Both the position numbers and the translations under genes were made by a program. A stretch of 64,000 nt of DNA from Brevibacillus formosus (GTDB taxonomy: Bacteria > Bacillota > Bacilli > Brevibacillales > Brevibacillaceae), in NCBI RefSeq assembly GCF_003013405.1, contig NZ_PXZL01000003.1:124001-188000 (forward strand), given 5' to 3'. Under the pieces are notes generated by a model. That model made no database searches. It worked only from the letters and a program-made list of their open reading frames with translations, and was not told the DNA's origin. Position 1 is the stretch's first letter; the number at the start of each line of letters is the position of its first letter. Below are positions 27,980 to 36,633 of the stretch, one piece after another.

Positions 27980-30900
27980 ATGGAAAATGATCATGTTCTG
28001 AGTTCGAAAATTGCCATCATCGGAATGGCCGGAAAATTTCCACGAGCAGAAAATATTCAGCAATACTGGAACAACTTGATCGACGGCGTGGAAGGAATTC
28101 AATTTTTCACAAAAGAGGAATTGCTGGAGTCGGGAGTAGACGCAGCACTGATCGATAGGCCAGATTATGTACGAGCTAGTGGCCGATTACAAGATATTGA
28201 ATGGTTTGACGCAACCTTTTTCCAATATACACCGAGAGAAACCGAAATTATTGATCCTCAGCAACGCTTGTTCCTGGAATACGCATGGAATGCTATGGAA
28301 GATGCTGGGCACAGCCCATCACAATTCGATGGAGCGGTTGGCGTTTTCGCTGGGATCGGGGCCAATAAATATTTGACCCATGTGGTGAGTCGTACCGACT
28401 TGCTCCGCATTTTAGACCATCGACAAATCGAAGTGGCAAATGATAAGGATTTCTTGACTACACGGGTCTCTTACAAATTGAATTTGACGGGACCCAGTCT
28501 TTCCATTCAGACTGCTTGCTCTTCTTCGTTGGTAAGTGTGCACTTGGCCTGCCAAAGCTTGCTAAACGGGGAGTGCGATATGGCTTTAGCAGGAGGCGTA
28601 TCCATTCAGTTTCTGAGCAAGCATGGCTACCTGTACAAGCAGGGAGGCATCGAGTCTCCGGATGGACACTGCCGCTGTTTCGATGAAAAAGCAGAAGGAA
28701 CGGTATTCGGTGATGGCGTTGGTGTGATTGTGCTCAAAAGGCTGGAAGAAGCGATTCAAGACAAGGATCATATCTACGCAGTCATTAGCGGTTCAGCGAT
28801 TAACAATGACGGGGCAGGAAAAGTGGGATATACCGCTCCTGGATTTGAAGGGCAAATTCAAGTGATTTCCGAAGCGATGGAAGTAGCGGGCGTGACCCCC
28901 CACGATATCGGTTATGTGGAAGCGCATGGCACAGGGACGAAGTTGGGGGATCGGGTAGAGATTGCCGCACTCAAGGAAGTTTTCAAAGATCGAGACCTGG
29001 ACGATCCATGCTATATAGGGTCTGTCAAAGCGAATATTGGACATTTGAACACGGCTTCCGGCATCGCAGGCTTAATCAAGGCAGTTCTCGCTATCAAACA
29101 CGAGACGATCCCGCCATTGCTTCATCTTCAAAATCCTAATCCGCAGCTCGAATTGGAAAGAAGTCCGTTTCAGTTGAATAAGAGCCCGGTGAGATGGAAC
29201 GCGGTTATCAGGAAAAAAGTGGCAGGCGTCAGTTCTTTTGGGATCGGAGGGACAAATGCTCATGTGATTGTCGAAGAAGCTCCTGAGACTCGGTCCCAAG
29301 AAGAGAAGAAAGAGTGGAATTTACTTACGATTTCGGGGAAAACGAGTCAAGCCAGACAGCGAAACTACGAGAATATTTTGGCTTATCTCAAAGAAAATCC
29401 GGAAGCGGACGTATCTCAAGTAGCTTACACACTTCAGGCAGGCAGAGAGCACTTCGAGTTTCGCGGGATTGTGCTTTGCAATCATCTGGTGCAGAGGCCC
29501 AATACGATTGAGCTTCCGCTAGTTCTAACGGGGAAGGAAGAAGAACAGGAAGAAAAATCGGTCGTCTTCGTATTTTCCGCTCAAGGGACCGAGTATGTTA
29601 AAATGGCTCGTGACTTGTATCAACTGATCCCCTTCTTTCGGGAAACGATGGATCGAGGCTTTCGACTGGTCGAGCGACTGTTTCATCTAGATATAAAAAA
29701 GAAGATGTACCCGGATCATCATAATCGGGATCAAGCGGAAATGATTCAGCATGATCCACTCAATGGAACAATTGCGCTATTCCTTCTTGAATACGCATTA
29801 GCGCAATTATGGCGGCATTGGGGAGTGGTACCAAAAGCAATGGCAGGGGATTGGCTAGGAGAATACGTGAGTGCGTGTCTGGCAAGCGTCTTTGCTTGGG
29901 AAGACGCTTTGAAGCTGTTATTTTTCCGAGGGGATATTCACGAAGAAATGGTCCTACGCAAACCGACCATCCCGTTTCTGTCGAATAGAAGCAACACGTG
30001 GATAACCGAGGAACAAGCGACATCCCTCGACTATTGGCGAGAGCTGATCAACTTCCCTGATCAATTGTCCGCAGGCTTGCCCACATTAGCCAAAGTGAGA
30101 AAGCCTGTCTTTTTAGAAATTGGTCCAGGGAAAAAACGCTGTGAATGGCTGGCCGAGCATGAACACTTCCAATCAGAGCCGTTACTGCATTCCTTTCTTG
30201 CTGAAAAAGATAGCGAAAGCGCCTATAAAACGATGCTTAACTCATTAGGGCGGCTGTGGCTGTATAAAACAAACGTCAACTGGAAAAATTTCCATACGTC
30301 ACAGCACCCAAGACGGCTCTCTTTGCCAACCTACTCCTTTGATAAACAATACTATTGGATTGACAGCGCCTTCGATTCCCATGTGGATACGCTTCATCAG
30401 GAAAAGCACCGTCCCCCATCCACGCTCTTGATAAAACAAGGGGACCAATTCGTCCAGCATGACGATGCCAGTTATACGCTGAATGCTTTCCAAATGCAAC
30501 AACTGGAAAACCTATTGGCTAGCTTTTCTCCTGACCCTTCACTCGTTAAATTGGCACCACCCGCAACTGATTATCGAAAAGAGCAGCAGCCGCGCGAACA
30601 AAAGTATGAAGACATTGCCTCTGTGTTGTGCAAAATTTTGGAGGAGCTACTAGGGAAAAGCCCGATAGGCATCCAAGATGACTTTTTTGATTTGGGAGGT
30701 GATTCGGTGACAGCCATCCAATTTGCTTCCCGTGTCAAAGAACTCCAGATCGAGATTTCCTCTGAATTGCTCTTTGATTACCCGACCATGGAGGAATTGG
30801 CGAAGCAGATTCGCATGGAACGCGATAACCCTTCGTCCCCGAAGGTGATGCCGACAGAAGTCCCGGGCATTCAGTATTACTATGTGGACAAAGCTGATCA

Positions 30901-32263
30901 GGAAATTTTGATGAACGTAGTAGAGGCGACAGAAGTTGAAAGCGTCTATCCGCTTTCCTTCATGCAACTATTGGTCTTAAACCACAATATTATCCATGCA
31001 CGACAAGGCACCGTCAATTTGCTGTCCTTTCCGATCGCAGAAGAGCTTCGTCTTGATCTTTTCGAGATGGCATGGCAAAAAGTGATCAACCGTCATTCTT
31101 TGTTGCGAACAGGTTTTATATGGAGAAGGATTTCGCATCCAGTTCAATTTGTCAAAAGGCATGTAGACGTATCGATAGACGTGCTGGATTGGACGGAGCT
31201 TTCCGAGGAGGACCAAAAGCTTGCTTTGACGGAATTCATTGCGATGGAACGACAAAAGAGCTTTAGCGTGGATGCGGTTCCGCAAATGCGTTTTCATCTC
31301 ATCCAATACGGCAAGGCCGCCTATCAATTTGTATGGTCCTACCAAAATTCTCTTTTTGATGGATGGAGCATGAATATCATTCTGCAAGAAGTATGGGGAA
31401 ACTATCATCTAGGCGAATCTCTTATCAGCCAACCAGATAGGCCCGCGACTCCGTTCCTGGAATATGTCAAATGGCAAAAAACAAAAGATGATCACGAAGC
31501 CAAACAATTTTGGACAGAGGAGCTACAACAGTTCCGTTATCAGGATCAACTTGTGCAGGCTCCCACGAGCAGTCAGAGTACCTTTGTCAGTGCTGTGAAA
31601 AGTGTTGATCTTGCACAGGACGAGGTCTATACTGTAAGAGAATTTACCAGAAAAAACCAAATAACGATAAATACGGTAGTCCTAGGAGCATGGGGTTTGG
31701 CGCAAGCGCGGCTGTTGGAAAAGCATGATGTGATGATCGGAATGATTACATCGGGAAGAGTACCGGAAATCGATCAAATGGACAAAATGGTCGGATTGTT
31801 TACAAATAGCTTGCCAGTCCGGTTGATCTACGACGAGGCAGACCACATCAGAGAGTGGTTTGTGGCATTGCAAAAAAAGCTGGTGAAAATCAGACGGTAC
31901 GAGCACATTACTTTGCAGCAAATCACCTATTGGTCGCAGATTCCGCTTGATTTTTTACAGACGGTGATCAATACACGAAGCTTGGTTTATACCCAATCTC
32001 CTTTTCAGACGAACCAGGCTTCCGAACTTGGGGAGCAAAAGCATTTGCAGGGTGACAGTGTCGGTCAGCTTCACCTTCCGCTGCGTATTTTTGTTAACCC
32101 GGGAGAGGAACACTTAACGATCCGAGCGGAATACGACAGTAACCAATTTGCCCACGATGTTATCACGCAACTCCTGCAGGAGGTAAAGCGTCTGGTAGTT
32201 ACCATCCCAAAAGCTGATGCGATGCAAGATTTGTGGATACCGTCAAAAAATCAATTTTATTAG
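27980..32263 (+). CDS. Hybrid PKS: KS-AT*-ACP-C* with terminal non-canonical condensation domain
   Basis: A 1427-residue protein. Domains: KS 8-434 (Cys180 in TACSSS, EAHGTGT, NIGHLNTASG), decayed AT ~527-741, no KR, ACP ~878-944 (LGGDSV), then a condensation-type domain ~981-1418 at the very end. With no KR, the beta-keto group would be kept. In the last domain the HHxxxDG motif reads Q-N-S-L-F-D-G (Gln1122 to Gly1128), so the catalytic second His is Asn, though the DGWS context of an LCL-like fold is intact. No A or PCP follows. The domain may bind or pass the chain without making a bond, act in release with an unusual mechanism, or be inactive. A GAAAGGA site lies 8 nt before the ATG. Confidence 0.9.
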   Translation: MENDHVLSSKIAIIGMAGKFPRAENIQQYWNNLIDGVEGIQFFTKEELLESGVDAALIDRPDYVRASGRLQDIEWFDATFFQYTPRETEIIDPQQRLFLEYAWNAMEDAGHSPSQFDGAVGVFAGIGANKYLTHVVSRTDLLRILDHRQIEVANDKDFLTTRVSYKLNLTGPSLSIQTACSSSLVSVHLACQSLLNGECDMALAGGVSIQFLSKHGYLYKQGGIESPDGHCRCFDEKAEGTVFGDGVGVIVLKRLEEAIQDKDHIYAVISGSAINNDGAGKVGYTAPGFEGQIQVISEAMEVAGVTPHDIGYVEAHGTGTKLGDRVEIAALKEVFKDRDLDDPCYIGSVKANIGHLNTASGIAGLIKAVLAIKHETIPPLLHLQNPNPQLELERSPFQLNKSPVRWNAVIRKKVAGVSSFGIGGTNAHVIVEEAPETRSQEEKKEWNLLTISGKTSQARQRNYENILAYLKENPEADVSQVAYTLQAGREHFEFRGIVLCNHLVQRPNTIELPLVLTGKEEEQEEKSVVFVFSAQGTEYVKMARDLYQLIPFFRETMDRGFRLVERLFHLDIKKKMYPDHHNRDQAEMIQHDPLNGTIALFLLEYALAQLWRHWGVVPKAMAGDWLGEYVSACLASVFAWEDALKLLFFRGDIHEEMVLRKPTIPFLSNRSNTWITEEQATSLDYWRELINFPDQLSAGLPTLAKVRKPVFLEIGPGKKRCEWLAEHEHFQSEPLLHSFLAEKDSESAYKTMLNSLGRLWLYKTNVNWKNFHTSQHPRRLSLPTYSFDKQYYWIDSAFDSHVDTLHQEKHRPPSTLLIKQGDQFVQHDDASYTLNAFQMQQLENLLASFSPDPSLVKLAPPATDYRKEQQPREQKYEDIASVLCKILEELLGKSPIGIQDDFFDLGGDSVTAIQFASRVKELQIEISSELLFDYPTMEELAKQIRMERDNPSSPKVMPTEVPGIQYYYVDKADQEILMNVVEATEVESVYPLSFMQLLVLNHNIIHARQGTVNLLSFPIAEELRLDLFEMAWQKVINRHSLLRTGFIWRRISHPVQFVKRHVDVSIDVLDWTELSEEDQKLALTEFIAMERQKSFSVDAVPQMRFHLIQYGKAAYQFVWSYQNSLFDGWSMNIILQEVWGNYHLGESLISQPDRPATPFLEYVKWQKTKDDHEAKQFWTEELQQFRYQDQLVQAPTSSQSTFVSAVKSVDLAQDEVYTVREFTRKNQITINTVVLGAWGLAQARLLEKHDVMIGMITSGRVPEIDQMDKMVGLFTNSLPVRLIYDEADHIREWFVALQKKLVKIRRYEHITLQQITYWSQIPLDFLQTVINTRSLVYTQSPFQTNQASELGEQKHLQGDSVGQLHLPLRIFVNPGEEHLTIRAEYDSNQFAHDVITQLLQEVKRLVVTIPKADAMQDLWIPSKNQFY
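29557..30200 (+). other. Decayed AT domain in the KS-AT*-ACP-C* protein
   Basis: About 215 residues keep the AT entrance (VVFVFSAQGTEYVKMARDLY against FMFSGQGSQYVSMGQELY in the intact copy). The nucleophile elbow is AMAGDWLGEYVSA where the intact AT has VIGYSLGEYIAA: Trp replaces the catalytic Ser while LGEY remains. The central part carrying the substrate-binding Arg and catalytic His is missing; the C-terminal FLEIGPGK segment is still there. This is an intermediate stage of decay. Confidence 0.8.
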
Positions 32264-32295
32264 GGCACATGCCTGGCGGGAGACTGATCAACGAT

Positions 32296-32739
32296 ATGAA
32301 GATTGCCATTGTAAATGGACCGAATATGAATCTGATCGGGATGCGGGAAACACAATTTTATGGGACAGTCACGTGGAAGCAAATCGAAGACAGGCTACGT
32401 GAGCTGGCTGCCGAATTGCAAATCGATGTCCTCTTTTTTCAATCCAACCATGAAGGTGAAATTATAGACTTTATTCAGCAGCATCTACACAACCTTGATG
32501 GCGTGGTCTTGAATCCAGCGGGCTATTCCAAAACCGGATACTCCATACTGGATGCTTTGACATCCATCGGTATTCCCTATATTGAGGTGCATATGTCCAA
32601 CATTTTTGAAAGAGGCGGTTGGCATGCGGAATCGATTTTTTTCGAAAACGCCATAGGACATGTGATCGGCTTGAAGGCCAACGTTTATGAGTTGGGCTTG
32701 CGAGGCATCAGCCAGTACGTACAGGAAAAACAAACATAG
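32296..32739 (+). CDS. Divergent type II 3-dehydroquinate dehydratase-like protein
   Basis: A 147-residue protein, the usual length of AroQ-type (type II) dehydroquinases, which dehydrate 3-dehydroquinate in the shikimate pathway. The family signature NGPNxNLxGxRExxxYG is present, with its Arg and catalytic Tyr, as are SNHEGEIIDFIQ, the LNPAG loop and EVHMSN. Two positions that contact substrate in the family differ: the usual THTS reads SKTG, and the usual REEFRxxS reads RGGWHAES. Substrate or activity may therefore differ. The ATG at 32296 is chosen because the family begins right at this residue; a reading from 32233 would overlap the previous synthase gene. RifJ of the AHBA pathway is an aminodehydroquinase of this family, so a link to aminoshikimate supply is possible but no other AHBA gene except a HAD phosphatase is seen here. 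Confidence 0.85.
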   Translation: MKIAIVNGPNMNLIGMRETQFYGTVTWKQIEDRLRELAAELQIDVLFFQSNHEGEIIDFIQQHLHNLDGVVLNPAGYSKTGYSILDALTSIGIPYIEVHMSNIFERGGWHAESIFFENAIGHVIGLKANVYELGLRGISQYVQEKQT

Positions 32740-32764
32740 AACAGCAGGAAGGAATGGGGAACTG

Positions 32765-35185
32765 GTGCAAATTGAAGTCTACAACGCAAAGCTTCACAAC
32801 TTAAAAAACATTACAACAACGATTCCCAAACATAAGTTCATCGTAGTCACAGGCGTTAGCGGTTCGGGAAAATCAAGTTTTATTTTCGACACGTTGCATC
32901 ATGAAGGGCAGCGAATTTATTTGGAGGCGCTGGGCATTGCGCATGATGTCTTGCACTATGATTCTTTTGACATGATTCAAGGGCTAAGCCCCACGATTGC
33001 CGTGCAACAGAGGACCGTGAGCAATCTGAATCCGCGATCGGTTGTAGGCTCAGTCACGCGTATTCTTAACTTGCTGGCTATCATTTATGCCCAAGAGGGA
33101 CAACGAGCGGGCGAAGTCGCAGATCCGCAAAAACCAAGTGAATATGTACCGGGCATCTTTATGTTTAACTCCCCCCATGGTTCCTGCCCAGCATGCGGGG
33201 GGAGAGGATACGTTTCGGAGGTAAACATCGAAAAGATTTTGCCGCCTGTCAATGAAACGATTGAACGCTGGCATCAGTTCGCCTACCAATTTCCTCAACC
33301 AAAAAAAGAGGAAAAGGAGTACATTTCCAAAAGGCTGGAAAATTTCACGAAACACTTTGGGTTGAGCCCGGATACTCTTTTTATAGAATTATCACATGAA
33401 GCCAAGGAAACGTTCTTGCATTATCGGCCAAAGCGAACGCAAAGCAAGGGTCACCTGATCTTTTATGGGGTCAGTGTAGTTATTGAGGAAAAGTTGAAAA
33501 AGATCAACACGCAGCAAATAGCAGATCTCCAGACAACACGACCGTGCACCCGGTGCGCGGGGTTTCGGTTAGGAAAGCAAGCACTCTCTATCACCATCGA
33601 TAACAAGCATATCGGCCAGCTTTGCCAAATGAATGTTGGGGAGTTGACGACATTTTTCCAGCATTATCTGGCAGCGAGGCCACATACCCCCTTTATTACC
33701 CATTTGATCAATGAGATCCTCCGTAAACTGAATTGTCTCGAGACAGTAGGCTTGTCCTATTTGAACCTGTACCGAGAAATCCCCACACTGAGCGGAGGGG
33801 AGACCCAGAGACTTCACATTATGTCTCATTTATCAGCAAAGGTCGATTCAATCATCTATATTTTTGATGAGCCGACGGCTGGCTTGCACGAAAAGGAAAA
33901 AGAAAAGATTATCGAAAGCTTTCATCGATTAAAGCAACAGGGAAATACGGTTATTGTCGTAGAGCATGACGAAAGCGTGATCAAGCATGCCGACTACATT
34001 ATGGACTTTGGTCCTTTGGCCGGACAACTAGGCGGTTCGATTGTTTATCAAGGAAACTACTCCGACTTTCTTAATTCGACTAATTCGATAACGGCTCAGT
34101 ATTTGCGCCAGAAAAAGCATCCTCGTAAAGAATATACAAGCCGTGTGGATACACCCGCCTCTACATTGTCCATCAAGAATGCGCGCACGAATAATCTGAA
34201 AGACATCGACGTCGCTATTCCGTTACATGCCATCGTGGGTGTAAGTGGCTTATCAGGTAGTGGCAAAAGCTCCTTGGTTATTGATACGCTCATTCCCAAA
34301 CTTCAGGCATCCTTGAAAGCAAAAGCGACCAAACAAAAGCGAGTAATGGAAGATGAAGCGGAGCACGAACCCGATTTCGTCCATACGCATGCCGATGCCA
34401 AATTGGAAGGCGCCGAAAATATTGATGGATGCATTGTGGTCACACAAAAGCTGGCACGACGTCATGAGAATTCTTGTGTAGCAACGTTCTTAGGTGTGTG
34501 GGATCATATTCGGCATATTTTTTCCACACAGGAGGAGGCAATCGCCCTTCAGTTCACGCGCAGCTCTTTTTCATTTAACTCGACAGGCTCATGCACAGTT
34601 TGCAATGGTCACGGCTACATAAAAAGATCGCTGGGTCAACTTGTGTTTAGCGACCAATGTCCAGCTTGCCAAGGGAAAAGATTCAAGCCTGAAGTGATGA
34701 AGGTACGGTACAAAGAACGCACGATTTCCGACATATTAGAGATGTCTATCTCTGAAGCGCACGAATTTTTCCGCGACCACGCTAAAATTAGCAAGATGCT
34801 GGGCACGATTGAAGAGCTGGGTATGGGATATATCCTCATTGGGCAGAGCCTCACTACGTTAAGCGGGGGAGAAGCACAGCGATTAAAATTGGCTAGAGAG
34901 CTGGGAAAAGGCAGCAAGGGAAGCTACCTATACATTTTGGATGAACCGACTGTTGGACTCAGTTATTATGACACCGAAAAGTTACTGGTCATTTTGGGCA
35001 AATTGGTAGAGAACGGGCATTCAGTCTTGCTTATTGAGCACGATCCTTACGTACTCGCTTATTGCGACTATCTCATAGAACTTGGCCCCGGTGCAGGAAA
35101 CAAAGGGGGAGAGGTGATCGCGAAAGGATCGCCTGAGGAGATCAAACAGCTAACTTGCTCCATGATCGGTCCTTTTTTGGAATAG
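32765..35185 (+). CDS. UvrA-like ABC ATPase, probable self-resistance protein
   Basis: An 806-residue protein with the UvrA architecture: two ABC ATPase halves with inserted zinc-finger modules. Seen directly: Walker A GVSGSGKSS near residue 30 and GLSGSGKSS near 495; CPAC/CTRC and CTVC/CPAC cysteine pairs; signature motifs LSGGETQRL and LSGGEAQRL; Walker B DEPTAGLH and DEPTVGLS. It is shorter than housekeeping UvrA (about 940 residues) and like the UvrA2/DrrC group. DrrC protects daunorubicin producers by acting at drug-bound DNA, so a resistance role is the natural reading inside a biosynthetic cluster. The GTG at 32765 is chosen over an upstream reading from 32687 because GGAAGGA and GGGGA lie just before it and QIEVYNAKLHNLKNI is the usual UvrA beginning. 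No membrane segments are present, so it is not a transporter. Confidence 0.88.
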   Translation: MQIEVYNAKLHNLKNITTTIPKHKFIVVTGVSGSGKSSFIFDTLHHEGQRIYLEALGIAHDVLHYDSFDMIQGLSPTIAVQQRTVSNLNPRSVVGSVTRILNLLAIIYAQEGQRAGEVADPQKPSEYVPGIFMFNSPHGSCPACGGRGYVSEVNIEKILPPVNETIERWHQFAYQFPQPKKEEKEYISKRLENFTKHFGLSPDTLFIELSHEAKETFLHYRPKRTQSKGHLIFYGVSVVIEEKLKKINTQQIADLQTTRPCTRCAGFRLGKQALSITIDNKHIGQLCQMNVGELTTFFQHYLAARPHTPFITHLINEILRKLNCLETVGLSYLNLYREIPTLSGGETQRLHIMSHLSAKVDSIIYIFDEPTAGLHEKEKEKIIESFHRLKQQGNTVIVVEHDESVIKHADYIMDFGPLAGQLGGSIVYQGNYSDFLNSTNSITAQYLRQKKHPRKEYTSRVDTPASTLSIKNARTNNLKDIDVAIPLHAIVGVSGLSGSGKSSLVIDTLIPKLQASLKAKATKQKRVMEDEAEHEPDFVHTHADAKLEGAENIDGCIVVTQKLARRHENSCVATFLGVWDHIRHIFSTQEEAIALQFTRSSFSFNSTGSCTVCNGHGYIKRSLGQLVFSDQCPACQGKRFKPEVMKVRYKERTISDILEMSISEAHEFFRDHAKISKMLGTIEELGMGYILIGQSLTTLSGGEAQRLKLARELGKGSKGSYLYILDEPTVGLSYYDTEKLLVILGKLVENGHSVLLIEHDPYVLAYCDYLIELGPGAGNKGGEVIAKGSPEEIKQLTCSMIGPFLE

Positions 35186-35247
35186 AAAGAAAAGTTTTTT
35201 CGTGTAGGTTTGGCGATCCCTATTCGATACGAAAAGAGGAGATGCTT

Positions 35248-36276
35248 GTGGAGAGTGTAATTCTGCCAGTTGTGCAACCGCCCATTTTCGGCTATCAATT
35301 TTTTGCCTTTCCTCTGTGTATTGTATTAAAGGACGAAAGAAGCCTGCCTTGGTTATATAGCAATTTCATCCAGGTTTGCTTCGACAAGCGCCCGAATCCA
35401 CCTGTCCCGTTTACTTTTTACATCCATGACTACAAGTTGAATCCATGGCTTCACGTTGAACATTTTGAGAGAGGCACGATGAGCATCGTCCAAAGGAATA
35501 TCGTTGATTTTGTTCGCGATTGTCTTTTGGACGGCTACTATGTTTACCTCAATGTGGATGAGTATTACATCCCAGAGCGCAAAGTCTATCAAAAAAGTAA
35601 TCTCTCTCACGATGTACTCATACATGGGGTCGATCTTCAGGAGAATACCTTTCAATTGCTTGGTTTTACGGATAAAGAGACGTTTGCTTCGACGAGTGTG
35701 TCCTTCCGAAACTTTGAGCTGGCTTACGACAGCATTGACCAGATTGATCACCAGACGGTTTGCAATCGTATTTATTTGTATAAATACAAGGAATCGGGAG
35801 AGTATGATTTTGATCTGACATTGGTTCAGGAAACGCTAGAAGAGTATCTGAATTCAAAAAATACCTCAACACGATTTCGCATGATTTCCAAGCCTTGGAA
35901 CCATTGTGCCTACGGCTTGGAAACATATCAGTGCCTGCAAGACTATTACCAGCGCCTGCTCGAGGGAAAGACCCATTTTGATGTTCGTCACGTTCACACC
36001 TTGTGGGAGCACAAAAGATTGATGGTGTCCCGCCTTAAATATATGGAGGAGAACACTAGCTACCTGAATTCGTCCCATCAGATTTATGAGGCGTATTCAG
36101 AAATAGAGCGTAAAGCGCGAAACGCGCGCAATCTTATGCTGAAATTTTATATGCAGCAGGAAGAAGAAACCCTTCATAAAATCATGAGATACCTTGATGA
36201 AATAGCCGCTCAGGAAGCAATGGTGATGGAAAAGCTTTTGACGTTGTTGCGCAGACACGAACCGAAGTTGCTTTAA
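35248..36276 (+). CDS. BtrH-like (papain-fold type) protein, function unassigned
   Basis: A 342-residue cytosolic protein without signal peptide or membrane helices. The segment YYVYLNVDEYYIP...SHDVLIHGVDLQENTFQLLGF has the pattern (invariant VD-YY-P, then H-I-G) of the BtrH N-terminal / C39-like papain fold often found in Bacillales natural-product clusters. The C-terminal third is helical and charged. BtrH itself moves an ACP-bound acyl group onto an amine in butirosin biosynthesis, and the next two genes here encode an ACP and a flavin monooxygenase. That context supports an ACP-dependent acyl transfer role, but similarity is read by eye only and I see no clear nucleophilic Cys. GTG 35248 is preferred because AAGAGGAG lies 6 nt upstream; ATG 35242 overlaps that site, and a reading from 35155 would overlap the UvrA-like gene. 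Confidence 0.55.
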   Translation: MESVILPVVQPPIFGYQFFAFPLCIVLKDERSLPWLYSNFIQVCFDKRPNPPVPFTFYIHDYKLNPWLHVEHFERGTMSIVQRNIVDFVRDCLLDGYYVYLNVDEYYIPERKVYQKSNLSHDVLIHGVDLQENTFQLLGFTDKETFASTSVSFRNFELAYDSIDQIDHQTVCNRIYLYKYKESGEYDFDLTLVQETLEEYLNSKNTSTRFRMISKPWNHCAYGLETYQCLQDYYQRLLEGKTHFDVRHVHTLWEHKRLMVSRLKYMEENTSYLNSSHQIYEAYSEIERKARNARNLMLKFYMQQEEETLHKIMRYLDEIAAQEAMVMEKLLTLLRRHEPKLL

Positions 36277-36319
36277 ACCTTCGCGTTTCTTCAAACTTTT
36301 TATAAAGGAGGATACTTGT

Positions 36320-36613
36320 ATGGTAACCAAAAACGAAATCGAAGAAAAATTGGTGAGTATTTACATGAAACAGATGCAAGAGCTTCAAATTAGTCCGGAT
36401 AACTTGCAACAAAGCGGGATTGATTTCTCGTCCCAAGAAATCCGCTTACAAGATGTCGGAATTAACTCGCTTGGATTTATTCGACTGGTGGTTGCGGTTG
36501 AAAATGAATTTGGATTTCAGTTTGAAGATGACATGCTGAATGTCGAACTTTTTCAAACAATCCAAGAATTGATTACTTATATAGAGGGGAAAGTAAAGCA
36601 GGTGTCTATTTAA
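36320..36613 (+). CDS. Free-standing acyl carrier protein
   Basis: A 97-residue acyl carrier protein. The phosphopantetheine site is Ser50 in DVGINSLGFIRLV, a variant of the usual D-S-L motif with Asn before the Ser. Acidic helices flank it, as in ACPs. A strong AAAGGAGG site lies 8 nt before the ATG. It sits between a BtrH-like gene and a luciferase-type monooxygenase gene, so it probably carries the acyl group on which the monooxygenase acts, as BtrI does for BtrO in butirosin biosynthesis. It could instead present a starter or extender unit to the PKS. It needs a phosphopantetheinyl transferase, none of which is encoded here. Confidence 0.88.
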   Translation: MVTKNEIEEKLVSIYMKQMQELQISPDNLQQSGIDFSSQEIRLQDVGINSLGFIRLVVAVENEFGFQFEDDMLNVELFQTIQELITYIEGKVKQVSI

Positions 36614-36633
36614 TTTGAAAGGTGGGAATGTAT

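Noticed and set aside
32233-32295. Longer N-terminus for the dehydroquinase-like protein
   Set aside because: The extra residues overlap the previous synthase gene and are not part of the family; the family start is at 32296.
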